Origin: Morinoia aosen
Taxonomy: Eukaryota > Arthropoda > Malacostraca > Amphipoda > Talitridae
Direction: 5' to 3'
Length of the DNA: 64,000 nucleotides
NCBI GenBank assembly: GCA_030386875.1
Contig: CM059558.1
Location: 2,046,001 to 2,110,000 of the forward strand
Shown one piece after another: positions 35,657 to 46,565 of this stretch. Positions within the stretch are counted from its first letter, which is position 1, and the number at the start of each line of letters is the position of its first letter. Below the pieces are notes generated by a model. The model did no database searches, was not told the origin of the DNA, and saw only the letters and a list, made by a program, of their open reading frames with translations. Made by a program: the position numbers and the translations under genes.

Positions 35657-37282
35657 TTAGTTTAACCTCGTTCCTCGCTGGCAGTCCTTCCCGAGATGGT
35701 CTAGTCTACATTTGGGACACTCAAGTTTAGGCTGTGGGGCTCTGGGACAGAAAGCAGCTACATGTCCAGTTTCATTGCAATTGTAGCAGGTTTTTCCCAT
35801 GCGACAATTTTTCGTTTCATGGCCTCTTTTACCACACCACATGCAAAGATTAGGTGAAATCTGCTTGGTCGCGTTCCGAGGTCTTCCCCGATGTGGGACA
35901 GAAGTTGGCCCGAACCCACCATTACCAGAAGGGTCCATCAAAGGGAACTCAGGCTGAGCACGAGTGAAACCTACGTTCTGAATTTCTGAGGCATGACTTT
36001 CATTCGACGCTTTATCGTCCGCTGCTTCGTCGTAGTCACGAGCTAACTCCATGAGGGACTTCCAAGGAAGCCGGTACGACGCTCCTCGGTTGAGTCTTCC
36101 ATGTCGCTCGATTGTCCTAACCTCACGGGAGAACTTACTGGGCACGGAGCGCAGGAATTGCTCTCCCACTTCACGGGCACACTCGCGATCATTTTCGTAT
36201 CCCTGCTGTCCCAAATTCAGGAGCCTCATGCCAAATAGGTAGAGTTTCTCTTCTGGACCAATCGTTGAGTTCCTCAACTCCTTGCGCCAGTAGGACTTTT
36301 TCCCGATTTTCAGGTTCTTGTACCAATTGAGCAGTTCTGCGCGGACGTAAGGGTAGTGGCAGTTTGATGCACTGATTTGGTGATAAACTTCTTTAATTTC
36401 ACCGTTCAGAAACTCTCCAAGGTGTCTAGCTTGCTCACGATCGGTGCCACCCACGTACTTCCGCGAGAAATAATGCTCATAATCAGCGAGAAAATCCCTT
36501 AAGTGACATTGGCCATCCACAACAAATAAGTTAGGTTTCACAACTTTACTTGGATACACTGGCGGGGTTTTGAAATTGATTTCCTCGTCGGTCGTAGACT
36601 CAGAGTCAGACAAGGAGACAGTTTCGATGTGTCTACGTCTTGCTACAGGGTCGTTCCAATCATGTTGGACATTGGCGTATCGAGCAGGCTTCTCTGGCTT
36701 GACGTAGCTTGCACTCTGAGGCTGCCTTAACGCATCCCTCAACTGAGTTAAGCCCTGCTCACGAGCACGATATACCACAGGCTGGGGTTGCTCACTTATC
36801 GGACTAGTTTTATGAGGATCGTTGAAATGCACACATCTTTCCGAGAAGGGAACCCTCTTCCAGTAGTCACATTCTGCGATGAGTCTGAGCATGGTGCGCC
36901 AAGCGGCGTAAGTTTTCCTGAAGACTTCTTCCTCACCAATCACAAAAACATCATCACAGCACTTCACTAATTTCTCAAAATGAATTGCTCCTTCTCTCAA
37001 ATTTGGTGAATCAACGTAGTTCCATTGAGGTAAAAGCTTAAATCGCAGGTGATCAAGCTGCATGAGAAGAGTCATATCATCCGCCGGTAGGTTAAACTCA
37101 CCCTCCAAAAGAGCTTCACGCACACTTTGATGTCCAAACTGCATCAGGAGACTCTGGATGGTAATTACCTCTTCAAGAAAACCAGGAGCGATGCTGCCGT
37201 TAACCTCTTCTCCACTGGTCGGAATAAATGCACTGTTCACTTCACCTCCTGAATCATCAGGGGCACTACCCCCATCCGCCAT
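35657..37282 (-). CDS. GyB gag
   Basis: One open frame of about 541 codons. Its first ATG (M-A-D-G-G-S-A-P-D-D-S-G) is at 37280-37282, soon after the primer-binding site. The N-terminal third is acidic and unrecognised. The central capsid-like part shares L-x2-W-Y-K-N-L-K-I-G-K-K-S-Y-W-R-K-E-L with GyA gag (H-K-I-G-S-R-S-Y-W-R-E-K-L). The C-terminal part has two standard CCHC knuckles (C-M-W-C-G-K-R-G-H-E-T-K-N-C and C-Y-N-C-N-E-T-G-H-V-A-A-F-C, about 35860-35740) and a partial third. This is the structural protein that packages element RNA. Confidence 0.88.
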   Translation of the reverse strand: MADGGSAPDDSGGEVNSAFIPTSGEEVNGSIAPGFLEEVITIQSLLMQFGHQSVREALLEGEFNLPADDMTLLMQLDHLRFKLLPQWNYVDSPNLREGAIHFEKLVKCCDDVFVIGEEEVFRKTYAAWRTMLRLIAECDYWKRVPFSERCVHFNDPHKTSPISEQPQPVVYRAREQGLTQLRDALRQPQSASYVKPEKPARYANVQHDWNDPVARRRHIETVSLSDSESTTDEEINFKTPPVYPSKVVKPNLFVVDGQCHLRDFLADYEHYFSRKYVGGTDREQARHLGEFLNGEIKEVYHQISASNCHYPYVRAELLNWYKNLKIGKKSYWRKELRNSTIGPEEKLYLFGMRLLNLGQQGYENDRECAREVGEQFLRSVPSKFSREVRTIERHGRLNRGASYRLPWKSLMELARDYDEAADDKASNESHASEIQNVGFTRAQPEFPLMDPSGNGGFGPTSVPHRGRPRNATKQISPNLCMWCGKRGHETKNCRMGKTCYNCNETGHVAAFCPRAPQPKLECPKCRLDHLGKDCQRGTRLN

Positions 37283-37299
37283 CTTACCAAACCTAATTT

Positions 37300-37317
37300 T
37301 TCCCGGACAAGCCCCCA
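37300..37317 (-). other. GyB primer-binding site, tRNA-Pro
   Basis: Two bases inside the 5' LTR the minus strand reads TGGGGGCTTGTCCGGGAA. From memory this matches, with about one mismatch over the first 17 bases, the complement of the 3' end of animal tRNA-Pro (...TCCCGGACGAGCCCCCA). Confidence 0.75.
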
Positions 37318-37319
37318 AA

Positions 37320-38250
37320 TGTTATAGGTCCAGCCACTGAGCTAAGTTAACACTTAATGATGCTCGGTGGAAATTAGGAAGAGGCGACGGGGTGCAGGCT
37401 TTATTGGTTGAAGTAGATAGAATTGAAAAAACTAAGTAAACAAAAGTGGACAAAACGAAGTCCGATAAGTGAGCCTGAAAACAAATCAAAAACAAATAGT
37501 TACACACTATCACTATAAAGCTTCAGGAAATATACAAAGGAATTTAATAGATTTACACACAGAAACTCGGGTTATAGACAATAGAACTGTATTAAGCTTC
37601 CCTTGGGTGCCACTGCTCTATAGCCCCGGTAGCTCAATAATAGGAGCTCGGCAGAGAGAAAAGCATCTTACTGTCACCAGACGTAACGTGAAGCCAACGA
37701 GCTCTACAGATGTTCATTATTGAAACAATAAACTAACTTAGAAAACACTTATACACGGGATAATCTGAATTCTACTTTTTAGTTGTGTAGAGTTTAACTT
37801 TAGTTCAAACTGGCAAGTATTCTAATAACTAATGCTAACTATCACCAAGATTCGATAATATGAAAAATGAATAACAATTACACTAACGACTACACTTTCC
37901 TAAACTCCTATACAAATTATCAAAGTCACATGTCGGTCCTAAGCGACCGCCCGAGAAGCCCCCCGCACACCCGCACACAGCGACAACCCACAACAGATTA
38001 ATAGGGTGCGGTGGCCGGCCTCCGTACGTAACCGCAGAGGCGGCTTCTCCGTTCGCATAAACACACTCATGAGGAACAACCATAATATTCCGTAGAAATA
38101 TGACAACCAATAATACATATGATAAATAGAAACAGTGAGAAATAAAATGAATGATAAATTTAAAAGGAACAAAAGCATAATTAAAGTTCTTAACCCTATG
38201 TACATCGCAGGCACCTACAAGAGGCAGGCTGGAAAAACAGCTCTATAACA
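37320..38250 (-). repeat. GyB 5' LTR (right)
   Basis: Length is 931 bp, differing from the left LTR at about two sites. It ends in CTATAACA next to the GTTT duplication. Confidence 0.97.
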
Positions 38251-39840
38251 GTTTGGCGCTATGTCGATATCACCAGATTTATGTAATGGCTTAATAATTG
38301 ATAGTTTCCATTGATCGGGAAACTTGTTTGTGACTATAGATGTATTTATTATTAAGCGAATAAGGGGTGCTGTGACAGGGAAGTTGTCTTTTATATGTTG
38401 GAGGCTTATGCCATCATGTCCAGTCGCTTTAGTATTTTTTAGTGAGTATAAGATTTTTCGTATCTCTATGACGCTAACTGGCTTTGGTCTCCACTTGTTG
38501 CTACTATTTGGGGATGAAACATCGCTCGGATTTGCCTCTGTAGATGTGTCTGAAACTGTCCTGGATACTTCATTGAAAACATCTTCGCCAACTTTTGAGA
38601 AGAAAGTGTTAAAGTCATTCGCCATTTTTGAGGGGTTGTCAAAAGTGCTTTTGCAGTCTGAATTTTTATACTGAGCAACTTCTCTAATGATTTCTCAAGT
38701 TCTTTTAGGGTTTTATTTTGCCGCCAAGAGTTCTTTGTGGGAGTAGTCCCGTTTTGCTTCCTTAACTTTTCTTCGTAGGATCTTCTCATGATCTTTATAT
38801 AATTTTCGACGCGTACTGTCTGATTTATTCAGTTTGTACTCACGCTGCAAATTTCTTTCAGCTCTGCTCAACCGTTTTATCTCATCTGTTATCCATTTAG
38901 AAATTCTTGGCTTAACTTTCTTCGGAATGAAAGGTGCGCATTCGTTAAGAGCTGATACGAAATTTTCGGTGAAAAGCGAAACTTGTAGATTGACATCATC
39001 GGTGTTTTCCATGCCTTGAAATTCACTCCATCTGTCTAATAGCTTTGCATGAAATATTTAAGGGGAGTAGTGGTTTTTCATGCGATATGTAATGTAACTA
39101 GATTTCTGTTTCTCTTTTGCAATATTGATTTGGCATTCTACCGAATGGTGATCAGAAAAGGACGGTAAGATTTGTGTGCTGAGTACTGCTTGGGGATTGT
39201 TTGTAATTGCTAGGTCAAGAAGAGTTTTGGAAGTGTTGGTAATTCGCGTTGGTTCTTGGACCATTTGAGAAAGATTAAGTCTGTGCAGCATCTTGCTTAG
39301 CTGATTGTGTTTATTTGTCAGATCTACGTTAAAATCTCCGAAAACATAGAAAGACTTTTTGGCTGCAGAGATTGATCTAAGCGTATTTTCAATGAAATCT
39401 AATGTTGGACGAAGAGGTGCTGACGGATGTCTGTAAAGACTGCCGATAATGAAAGACTTGTGTTTGTTTACTTGAACATTGAGCCAAACCATTTCTATGT
39501 CTTCGCATTTTTCTTTTATCGGAACTAAGGATGTAGAGTAGACATCTTTGATGAAAATGCATGAACCACTACCTCTCTTACTCTTGACTCCGTCATGACG
39601 GTACAATTTGTACCCGGTAATGCTGAGATATGAGCTTTCGACTCGTGATTCGAACCATGTTTCAGATACGCATAAAATATCGATATCGTTAGTGATCAAC
39701 ATTACTCGTCCGTCATCCATTTTACCATTGAGACTGCGAGCATTTATGTGCAATATTTTGATATTATTTATCTCAATAGGCAGATACTTTAGTGGAGTTA
39801 TTGCATTTTTTAGGTCTCGCAGGGCATTTAGTATTTGTCT
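38251..39840 (-). pseudogene. LINE-B ORF2, N-terminal part (endonuclease to start of RT)
   Basis: The apurinic-type endonuclease lies at 39753-39058 (H-I-N-A-R-S-L-N-G-K, V-S-E-T-W-F, S-L-Y-R-H-P-S-A-P, G-D-F-N-V-D-L, S-D-H-H-S-V-E-C), then a basic linker, then the start of RT (K-N-T-K-A-T-G-H-D-G-I-S, W-K-L-S-I-I-K-P-L-H-K-S-G-D) up to the GyB junction. At least three frame changes lie between 39060 and 38470, so the copy is dead. ORF2 has no clear ATG in frame with the endonuclease near 39800; how ORF2 was started is unclear. CR1/L2-like by motif pattern. Confidence 0.85.
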
Positions 39841-39917
39841 CTAGGTCTTTATTGCCGCGTTCATTGTTTGTGATTTCAGCTTCAAATTCAATTTGATCAC
39901 TGTTATTTAGTCACAAA

Positions 39918-42320
39918 ATGGGGGAGGGAGCAACACGATTTTCATCACGCATTTTCAAGAGGCCGCTATTGTGGTCCTGTTTCCGGTGTATGTTTACCGG
40001 AGGATAGTTTATCAGAGCATTTGATGTAGGGGAGATTGTCGTTTTCCAAATCCCATTGTCTCTTACATCAAATACGTGAATTGGTGTTCTCGTTACATTA
40101 GAAAGTATTTGGGGTATGAGGTCTCCAACTGCGTGATCGAAGATTTTTCTATCGATGTATTTATCGATGAGTTGTTCGAAACTGCCACTGTTCTTGTCAA
40201 CGAATTTTGCATACTGGTCCTTGTTTCTGGAGCTCTCAGTTTTGATGTTTTTTTTTCAGAGATGTATAATCCTATTTCGATATTTGTTGTGAAGCAAGCT
40301 GCGTCGTTACGGCGTGGAGGAGACAGTGTCCGTCACCTACAGTGTAAGCAGGCACCATTTTGAGCGATCGTTTCAAGTCGTCCAGTGTGTCTGCAACGCG
40401 TGTGCAAATTTGATTCACTGTTGATTTTTCGGTAGCACTATTGGTTTGGTCGTTCGACGGAGGCCCGGCAGAGGCATCAGATTTTTTTCGAATAATTTGA
40501 TTTTCTTTGGAAAAGTTCTGAATATCGGTTTTCGCTTGACTTTCCTTGGTTCCTGCGTACTCACTGGAAAGTTGAGAATTGGTTGAAAAGGAGGGCATGT
40601 CGCAATCACTATTTGTGTCTGTTGCAAGTAACGCAAATTTATTTTTCGTACTGACATTATATTTGTCTGAGATCGAGTCAGGGAAAGGCTCAGGCTTATT
40701 CACGTTCCTCATGCTGTGGGTGAGTGAGTTACTCAGAGCTCTGCTTGATGACGCAATCAATTTGGAAGGATTTGGTGTACCATGTGCAGTGATGTGCATC
40801 GGTTTATATTCTTTTTGAAAGTTTAAGGTGAGACTATTTGTCTCATTCCGTGAATTTTTCGATTCATTGGAATGATCTACAATTCCATTTATTGCTTGAC
40901 ATTTGTTGAAACGAGGACAATATGGCACGGTGATTCGCAATGTTGATTTCATTGCAAGTTGTTGAAGAAAACAGAAGTTTTCTTCCTGGGTCTGAGGCCG
41001 TTGAAAGTTATTGAGTGCGTCACCATTTTCATTATCTGGGTAAGTTTGAAATTGAGTCAAGTTTAAACCCAGGTTTTCGCAAAAATGCATCGCTTTGTTG
41101 AATTCGTTTGCACTGCAAGCATTGGCAATATAAATACGAGAAAATGCGTACTTCCTCACAATTTGTTGTTTGATTCGAGCAAGGTCTGAGGGCGAGTGGC
41201 AGAGACCATCAAAACTTAGTATATAATTTTTAAATCTAGGCATGCAATTTACAGTATGGAGAAGGTCATCGAAGCGCCCTGATGGAACAGTTTGGATCCA
41301 GCACGAGCGATCGATGTCCTTTCTTCTGATCGTGCTTAGGATATTATCACCTAGCAGCAAAGTGTCGTAAGGTTCTCGACAATTGGAGTCGATTTCACAA
41401 GAGACACTAGCAGGTACCACAGGTGCAAGGTCTTGAGAACTTATATGAGAATTTAAAGCAAAAAGTTGCTCGGTTAGGTTCTGAATGTTTGATACTGTAG
41501 AGAAAATCGACGACGGGCTAGGAGGCTCACGTTGTCTTAGGGATTTATTGAAAAACGCTGCTGTTAGAGACAAATTGTGAATAATTTCATGAATTTTTTG
41601 AGAGCTTGTTATTTGAAGCGGGTGCAAGTAGCCATTAAAAGAAGCAGCAGTGTTTTTTTTATTGCTCTGTACTGGAAATTTTATTTTGTTTTCACAGCTT
41701 GCGCTCTGGGGTAATTTACTGCCAGTACCGGTTTGTGCGCGAATATTATCGAACATATTATCTGGTGAATGAGAAAAGTCTACCACGCTTGAAATGTCCT
41801 TATTAATAAAAACTATTTTGTCTTGTACCACTGATGAGGATGGTGTTTGTGTCCCCGCCGCTGGCGGACAGTTCGGAGCGTTGTTGTTGACGCAGAGCTA
41901 GGGAGCTGGCACGCTGTTATGTTTGTTCAGATGAGGAGCAGTTGGTTGTGGTGCTGCGGCTGAGACTTCACTGCTTCGAACATTCAAATGATTGCTGGAG
42001 GTTTGGCAGATATGTTTTCCCTCATCCAGCGATATTGGTTGCATAGTCTTCACTGACGCTGCTTCGGAAGGTGACACACATTCTTTGACGGGGTTACTGG
42101 CAGCTGTTAACAAGTCTCCTGTCTTTTGAGCATTAGAATCTTGTGAGTGAGAGGATGTAGGTCCCCTACTTGCAGGCACTTTGCTTGGTAAGGTCGTATT
42201 TTTGCCCCTGAGAGAACCATTTTTTCGGGATGTTGTGTAGGGCAACATTTGTGCAGAGAACGGCACTTTCCGGCCAGCGAAGCGAGTCTCGTAGTGATGC
42301 ATCGTGCGTTGTAATTGCAT
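39918..42320 (-). pseudogene. LINE-B ORF1 with C-terminal OTU domain
   Basis: About 800 codons from the ATG at 42318-42320 to a stop near 39918. The frame holds with one in-frame TAG (41898-41900) to about 40272, and the last 115 codons continue in another frame (about 40250-39918). The N-terminal half is Ser/Thr/Asn-rich and unrecognised. A central block (about 41375-41050; L-L-L-G-D-N-I-L-S-T-I, I-L-S-F-D-G-L) loosely resembles the SGNH/esterase domain known in CR1-type ORF1. The C-terminus is OTU-like: G-D-G-H-C-L-L-H-A (catalytic-Cys motif, about 40310-40340), then Y-I-D-R-K-I-F-D, P-I-H-V-F-D-V and I-H-R-K-Q-D-H-N (His motif, near 39960). OTU proteins are cysteine proteases, many of them deubiquitinases; activity here is not shown. 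Confidence 0.7.
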
Positions 42321-42329
42321 AGCTATGAC

Positions 42330-43420
42330 TGGATTTTGAGAACGAAGTAGCTTTTGTATATATATCGCTGATACTGATTTGCTAAAATTTTACCTTGCTC
42401 AGCAAGTATTTTATGAAAAGCGAGGTAAATCCAAGCCGTTTATCGAAGTATTGAAGCTTACAGCTGAGAGAAAGAGGGGCTGCTCTTTAATGCTGGAGGA
42501 AGGAGGCGTGGGAACAGCGAGGGTTGCGGCTGGCCGTGAGCAATGACGTCTTCATGATGACGGTTGGTTACGCTCAGTGGTGCTCTGAGTTCGAGATGTC
42601 TGTTTCTCGAAATTTGCTGTACGTAATGTTACATTTTGTACGACCAGGTAAGTCTCCGACATGAGTCGCGATTTTTTTATGAGTCGCTTTTAAAGAGAAC
42701 ATATTTTAGTTTAAGTCAGTTCAAAGTCAGTTGCACTTTTCACCATATTTTCTCTGGTAATTGTGAATGTTTTTCAACTTCTCGTTCACCCGTTATTCTT
42801 ACTGGTAGCTCACTTCAAACTATCAGTGTTTTTAAACTATGCGGTGTCATTAGGGAAACGGAGGTACGAAACACAATAATTCTTCCGTGAACATTTGTCG
42901 TCGTGGCCACGTAGGAAGTGAACAAAAACTTCACTGAGATGTTAGACATTACCAAAAATTTATAAAATCAAACGTAATTTCTCTGGTTGCTTGGAGCGAA
43001 AAAGTTCAGGATTTGCCATGCTCTGAACAGTCAGAAAGACGGGAGGCAGGGGTACGGGAAGAGAGGGGGGGGGGGGGGGTGAACGGGTTCGGTGAGGGGT
43101 GATTGAGGGAACAAGGACACTTCAGACAGACAGTCCTATTGGTCAAAACTGGGCTGAGCACATCATTTCCTTCGTGTTGCTAGCACTGCTTTGTTAGCTT
43201 CGTATTTAAATTGAACTGTTTTAAGCAGAAATAAGACAGAAGTTATTTTTTTCTTTTCGCAGTTCCACAGGTAGCAAACACATTCACTGATAGTAAAATT
43301 TTAGTATTACAGTAGTATGACAGAGAGTATGACAGAGCCCTCGTAAAGGTCTATAGTTTCAGACATGTACAGGGTTTCACATTTTACTCGCTCAGTTTTA
43401 CAACGTTTCACATTTACAAT
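42330..43420. other. No gene; possible LINE-B 5' UTR, then poly-G run
   Basis: 42330 to about 42650 is less AT-rich and may include the LINE-B 5' UTR, but without a second copy the 5' end cannot be placed. A run of about 16 G occurs near 43064-43079. No coding frame is convincing. Confidence 0.45.
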
Positions 43421-43589
43421 AATTGTTTTCCCTCTTCCACGTTATACGTCACTATTTCACCAAAGTTTCTCGATAAAACGACAGTTACTTACATGAAAAG
43501 TAATTTGAAACACAATTTTGTGAATTAAATGTCTAAATTCAGCGTCATATACACTCAACATGATTTTTTTTGCAATAACAGATGAGAGA

Positions 43590-44150
43590 AACCGAAGATG
43601 AAAAAGTTTTTTATCCTTCTCAGATTTTACGTCACTAGTTAACCAACATTTTCCATCAAAAGAACAAGATAATAATGTAAGCCAATTTGGTCAGTCAGAA
43701 ATTGATTGTGTACGTTAGAGATTTTTCAACTTTCATGCTCTATTGTAACATAGAAATAGTTCGCGAATGATGGTCACTGTTATTTTCCCAAAAGATGCGA
43801 AATTACCAGACAACACTTTCTATTTTTTGTTCTTTTTTTTTAACATGACAAATTATTTCCGAAAGTTGCTGGATCAAGTTTTTTCAATTTTTAAATTTAA
43901 AAGTTTTTTCAGAGAAGAAGTTTTTTACCCTTCTCACATTTAACGCACTAGTTAACCAAAATTGGCCATCAAAAGAACATGATAAAAATGTAAGCTAATT
44001 TGGTGAATCAATAATTGATTGTGTACATTAGGAATTTTTCAACATCCATGCTCTATTGTAACAAAAAATAGTTCACAAACGATGGTCACCATTATTTTTC
44101 CAAAGATGCGAGTTTGCCAGAGCACACTTTCAATTTTGTTTCTGGATATA
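43590..44150. repeat. Tandem duplication, 313-bp spacing, with a third diverged copy upstream
   Basis: 43590-43835 and 43905-44150 are alike ('cactagttaaccaa', 'aattgattgtgtac', 'catgctctattgtaaca'), offset by 313 bp. A weaker match lies at about 43425-43510 ('cgtcactatttcaccaa'). No coding sense is seen. Confidence 0.8.
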
Positions 44151-45750
44151 ACGGCACTTGTTGTTCCACGTTTTAAGAGTCGAGGTGTTTTGGAGGGATG
44201 GAGCGAGGATGGAGGGGGCAGGGGTGAGCTCGTTCGAGCTGCACCTCTCCGGCGCTGCGAGGGCAACACAAAGTTTACACATGTCGCCAGTCTGATCTGC
44301 TTGTTAAAATGATCAGAACTGAATCACTGAAACACTGAAAGTTCACTTTTACCATTTAGTCAGGTAGACGGCACATTCACCGACACATAGATTCCAATTT
44401 CGTATTTCGTGGAATATATATTCCCTCACATTCTGAAACAACTTAGCTCCAGTCACTTGGAGTGTGCGTTCACCGGCGTGCGTCTTGCCACTATCCAATA
44501 GATAGGGGGCGGGGGGTGAACGATAGATATATAGTGGATTATTGATGCAGGCATCCAAATTATTGATGTAGGCATTTTATTGCATGTGAACTTGATGATG
44601 AGCTCCTTGAATTTACTTTGGTGTACCCTGGAAAACTTTTTGTTGAACAGAAAACGTGTCCATAAGGTAAACTGTCCTAAATATATTTATTACCCGCTCT
44701 ACGTATTTGTGGTGCCTAGTAAAGTTCGAAATATATTGTGATGAATCATATATTAGAATTAAAGTGTCGGCTGCCAAAAAAATAAATTTTTCACAAGCGC
44801 CTCGCGCATCGAATTACTATGGCAATATTTTGCCAAGGCCGACCGTCAGCCTGTAGACACCAGCCCATTTGCCTAGCTACTGCGTCAAGATGTAGACGTC
44901 CTTATTCCCCACTTGAACCGCCTGGGTGAGTGTCTATTTTCAGCCAGTGTTTAATTATTGTGTTGATGAAATAACTACTACTTTTCGTGCCTTGTGTTCT
45001 GTGTTAAATTTTGGTTCTTATAATACATTAGGAATTTTAGAACGGAGCTTACAATAAAATAATATAATTATTCCTTTACATAATTAGCGATTACAAGTGC
45101 GACTTAAAGACATTACGTTGAATTTTGATAATGAACTAATAATGATATGTGTTCATGGTCGTTATAGTAATTTCTTTTAAATATTTTGTGCCTAGAGGCA
45201 GTATAATAATTGCATTAGGCGTGTCAACGTGCAAGAAATATGTCTTCACAAGTGTATTAATGTAGACCGTTTTTACAGGTCTACCCCGTGCAACCCCCTT
45301 TCCCCTTTACATACATATAAATTTCATCTTGCTCATTCTAGACCCTTTCCCTTTTTACATCTATATCATTGATATCATTTACTCTCTAGATTGACCATAC
45401 TTTACCATAATCAGAGCTACTCACTTCGAGATACCCTCTATAATAGTTTAGCTTGCTTTCGCACGCTCGCCCTGCGTTGAGTTACGCGGCATAAACACGA
45501 CACCCTGTCACTTAGGATTGATTTCCACGTAACTTTTAAATAACTATCGCGAGCGTCCCTGTCTATTAATGTCCCTCCAATAGTACTAAATTTCCTGCGA
45601 TAAACTCGCGGGGAAGTACCAACAAAAAATAACGGTACACTCATATATTTAAAACAATTTAACAATTTATTTACCACAGGTGATACAGAGATAAAATGTT
45701 TCTTAAGTCTAGTACAATGGTCAAATTTGAGTATAGCTACCTGTGGGCCC
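44150..45750. other. No gene recognised
   Basis: Mixed unique sequence. A splice-donor-like 'gcctgg|gtgagt' follows a GC-richer stretch at 44850-44932, which could be an exon of an unseen gene; the evidence is too thin to call it. Confidence 0.4.
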
Positions 45751-45755
45751 GAATA

Positions 45756-46403
45756 AGAGAAAGTTTCACTCATTCATTTGAGAGTAATTTGAATTCGATA
45801 GACGCATTCTTTCAAAAGTTAGGGCGATCTTTAAACTACCCCTTTTTTACCGTGTTTTTAGGGAGAAAGATTGTGTTCAAGTTTGTGTTCGCGCGAGTGG
45901 TCGAAATTTGGCACGCCGGTTATTATTTTGTATTCTCTAAAACATTTGTTTCATGAAATTTTGGTTTATTGTTAGATGACGTCTCATTAAAAAAATACCT
46001 CGCAATATTCAAATGTAAAAATATATTATTACCAACTGTTATCAAGGTTCACAATGCTGGGTAACCTGCAATAAAAAAATAAGTATAAATTTTGAAGCTG
46101 TAAGTTTAGAATATGCACCGATGTTTGGTTACATTCGAAGCCCTGCATTCATACATAGCGAAGTGCGCGCTGCATACATACTGATTTTGGGGAGACACCT
46201 CATGTTTTGTTTTATGTATAAGCATGAGGTAAATAATAACCGGCGTGCCAAATTTCGACCACTCGCGCGAACACAAACTTGAACACAATCTTTCTCCCTA
46301 AAAACACGGTAAAAAAGGGGTAGTTTAAAGATCGCCCTAACTTTTGAAAGAATGCGTCTATCGAATTCAAATTACTCTCAAATGAATGAGTGAAACTTTC
46401 TCT
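45756..46403. repeat. Near-perfect inverted repeat, 173-bp arms
   Basis: 45756-45928 and 46231-46403 are reverse complements with no difference that I can see, separated by about 302 bp. Both arms are open over their length in one frame (F-E-S-N-L-N-S-I-D-A-F-F-Q-K-L). A third, diverged part-copy lies at 46510-46565 ('acttttgaaagaatgcactc'). The arms may be the ends of a non-autonomous DNA transposon or part of a larger repeat; no transposase is present. Confidence 0.9.
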
Positions 46404-46565
46404 CGTTCCCATATCGAACACAAGACCACGACCCTAACGGTTTTCTGGAAAATACAAAAAATATACGATAAGCTTACCCGACTCGCGCGCCGTCAAAATA
46501 AATTGCGTTCGCCTACTCGTAACTTTTGAAAGAATGCACTCATCGACTTCAAATTGCTCTCAAAA

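Larger units (their letters stand above)
29161..38250 (-). mobile_element. GyB: Ty3/gypsy-type LTR retrotransposon, 9.09 kb, young
   Basis: A complete-length element in minus orientation: 5' LTR (right), tRNA-Pro primer-binding site, gag, pol, polypurine tract, 3' LTR (left), 4-bp target duplication. The two 931-bp LTRs differ at only about two positions, so the insertion is recent. Gag looks whole; pol carries about one break. It is related to GyA in all parts, including the OTU-like and second aspartic-protease-like domains ahead of integrase, but its protein sequence is clearly diverged, so it is a separate family. No env is seen. Confidence 0.95.

Noticed and set aside
40076-40363. 95-codon plus-strand frame
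   Set aside because: Antisense of the OTU-coding end of LINE-B ORF1.
44019-44312. 97-codon plus-strand frame
   Set aside because: Starts inside the 313-bp duplicated non-coding unit and matches nothing known to me.
45696-45956. 86-codon plus-strand frame and its near-twin on the minus strand at 46212-46421
   Set aside because: The shared peptide comes from the inverted repeat itself; there is no sign of selection on the frame.
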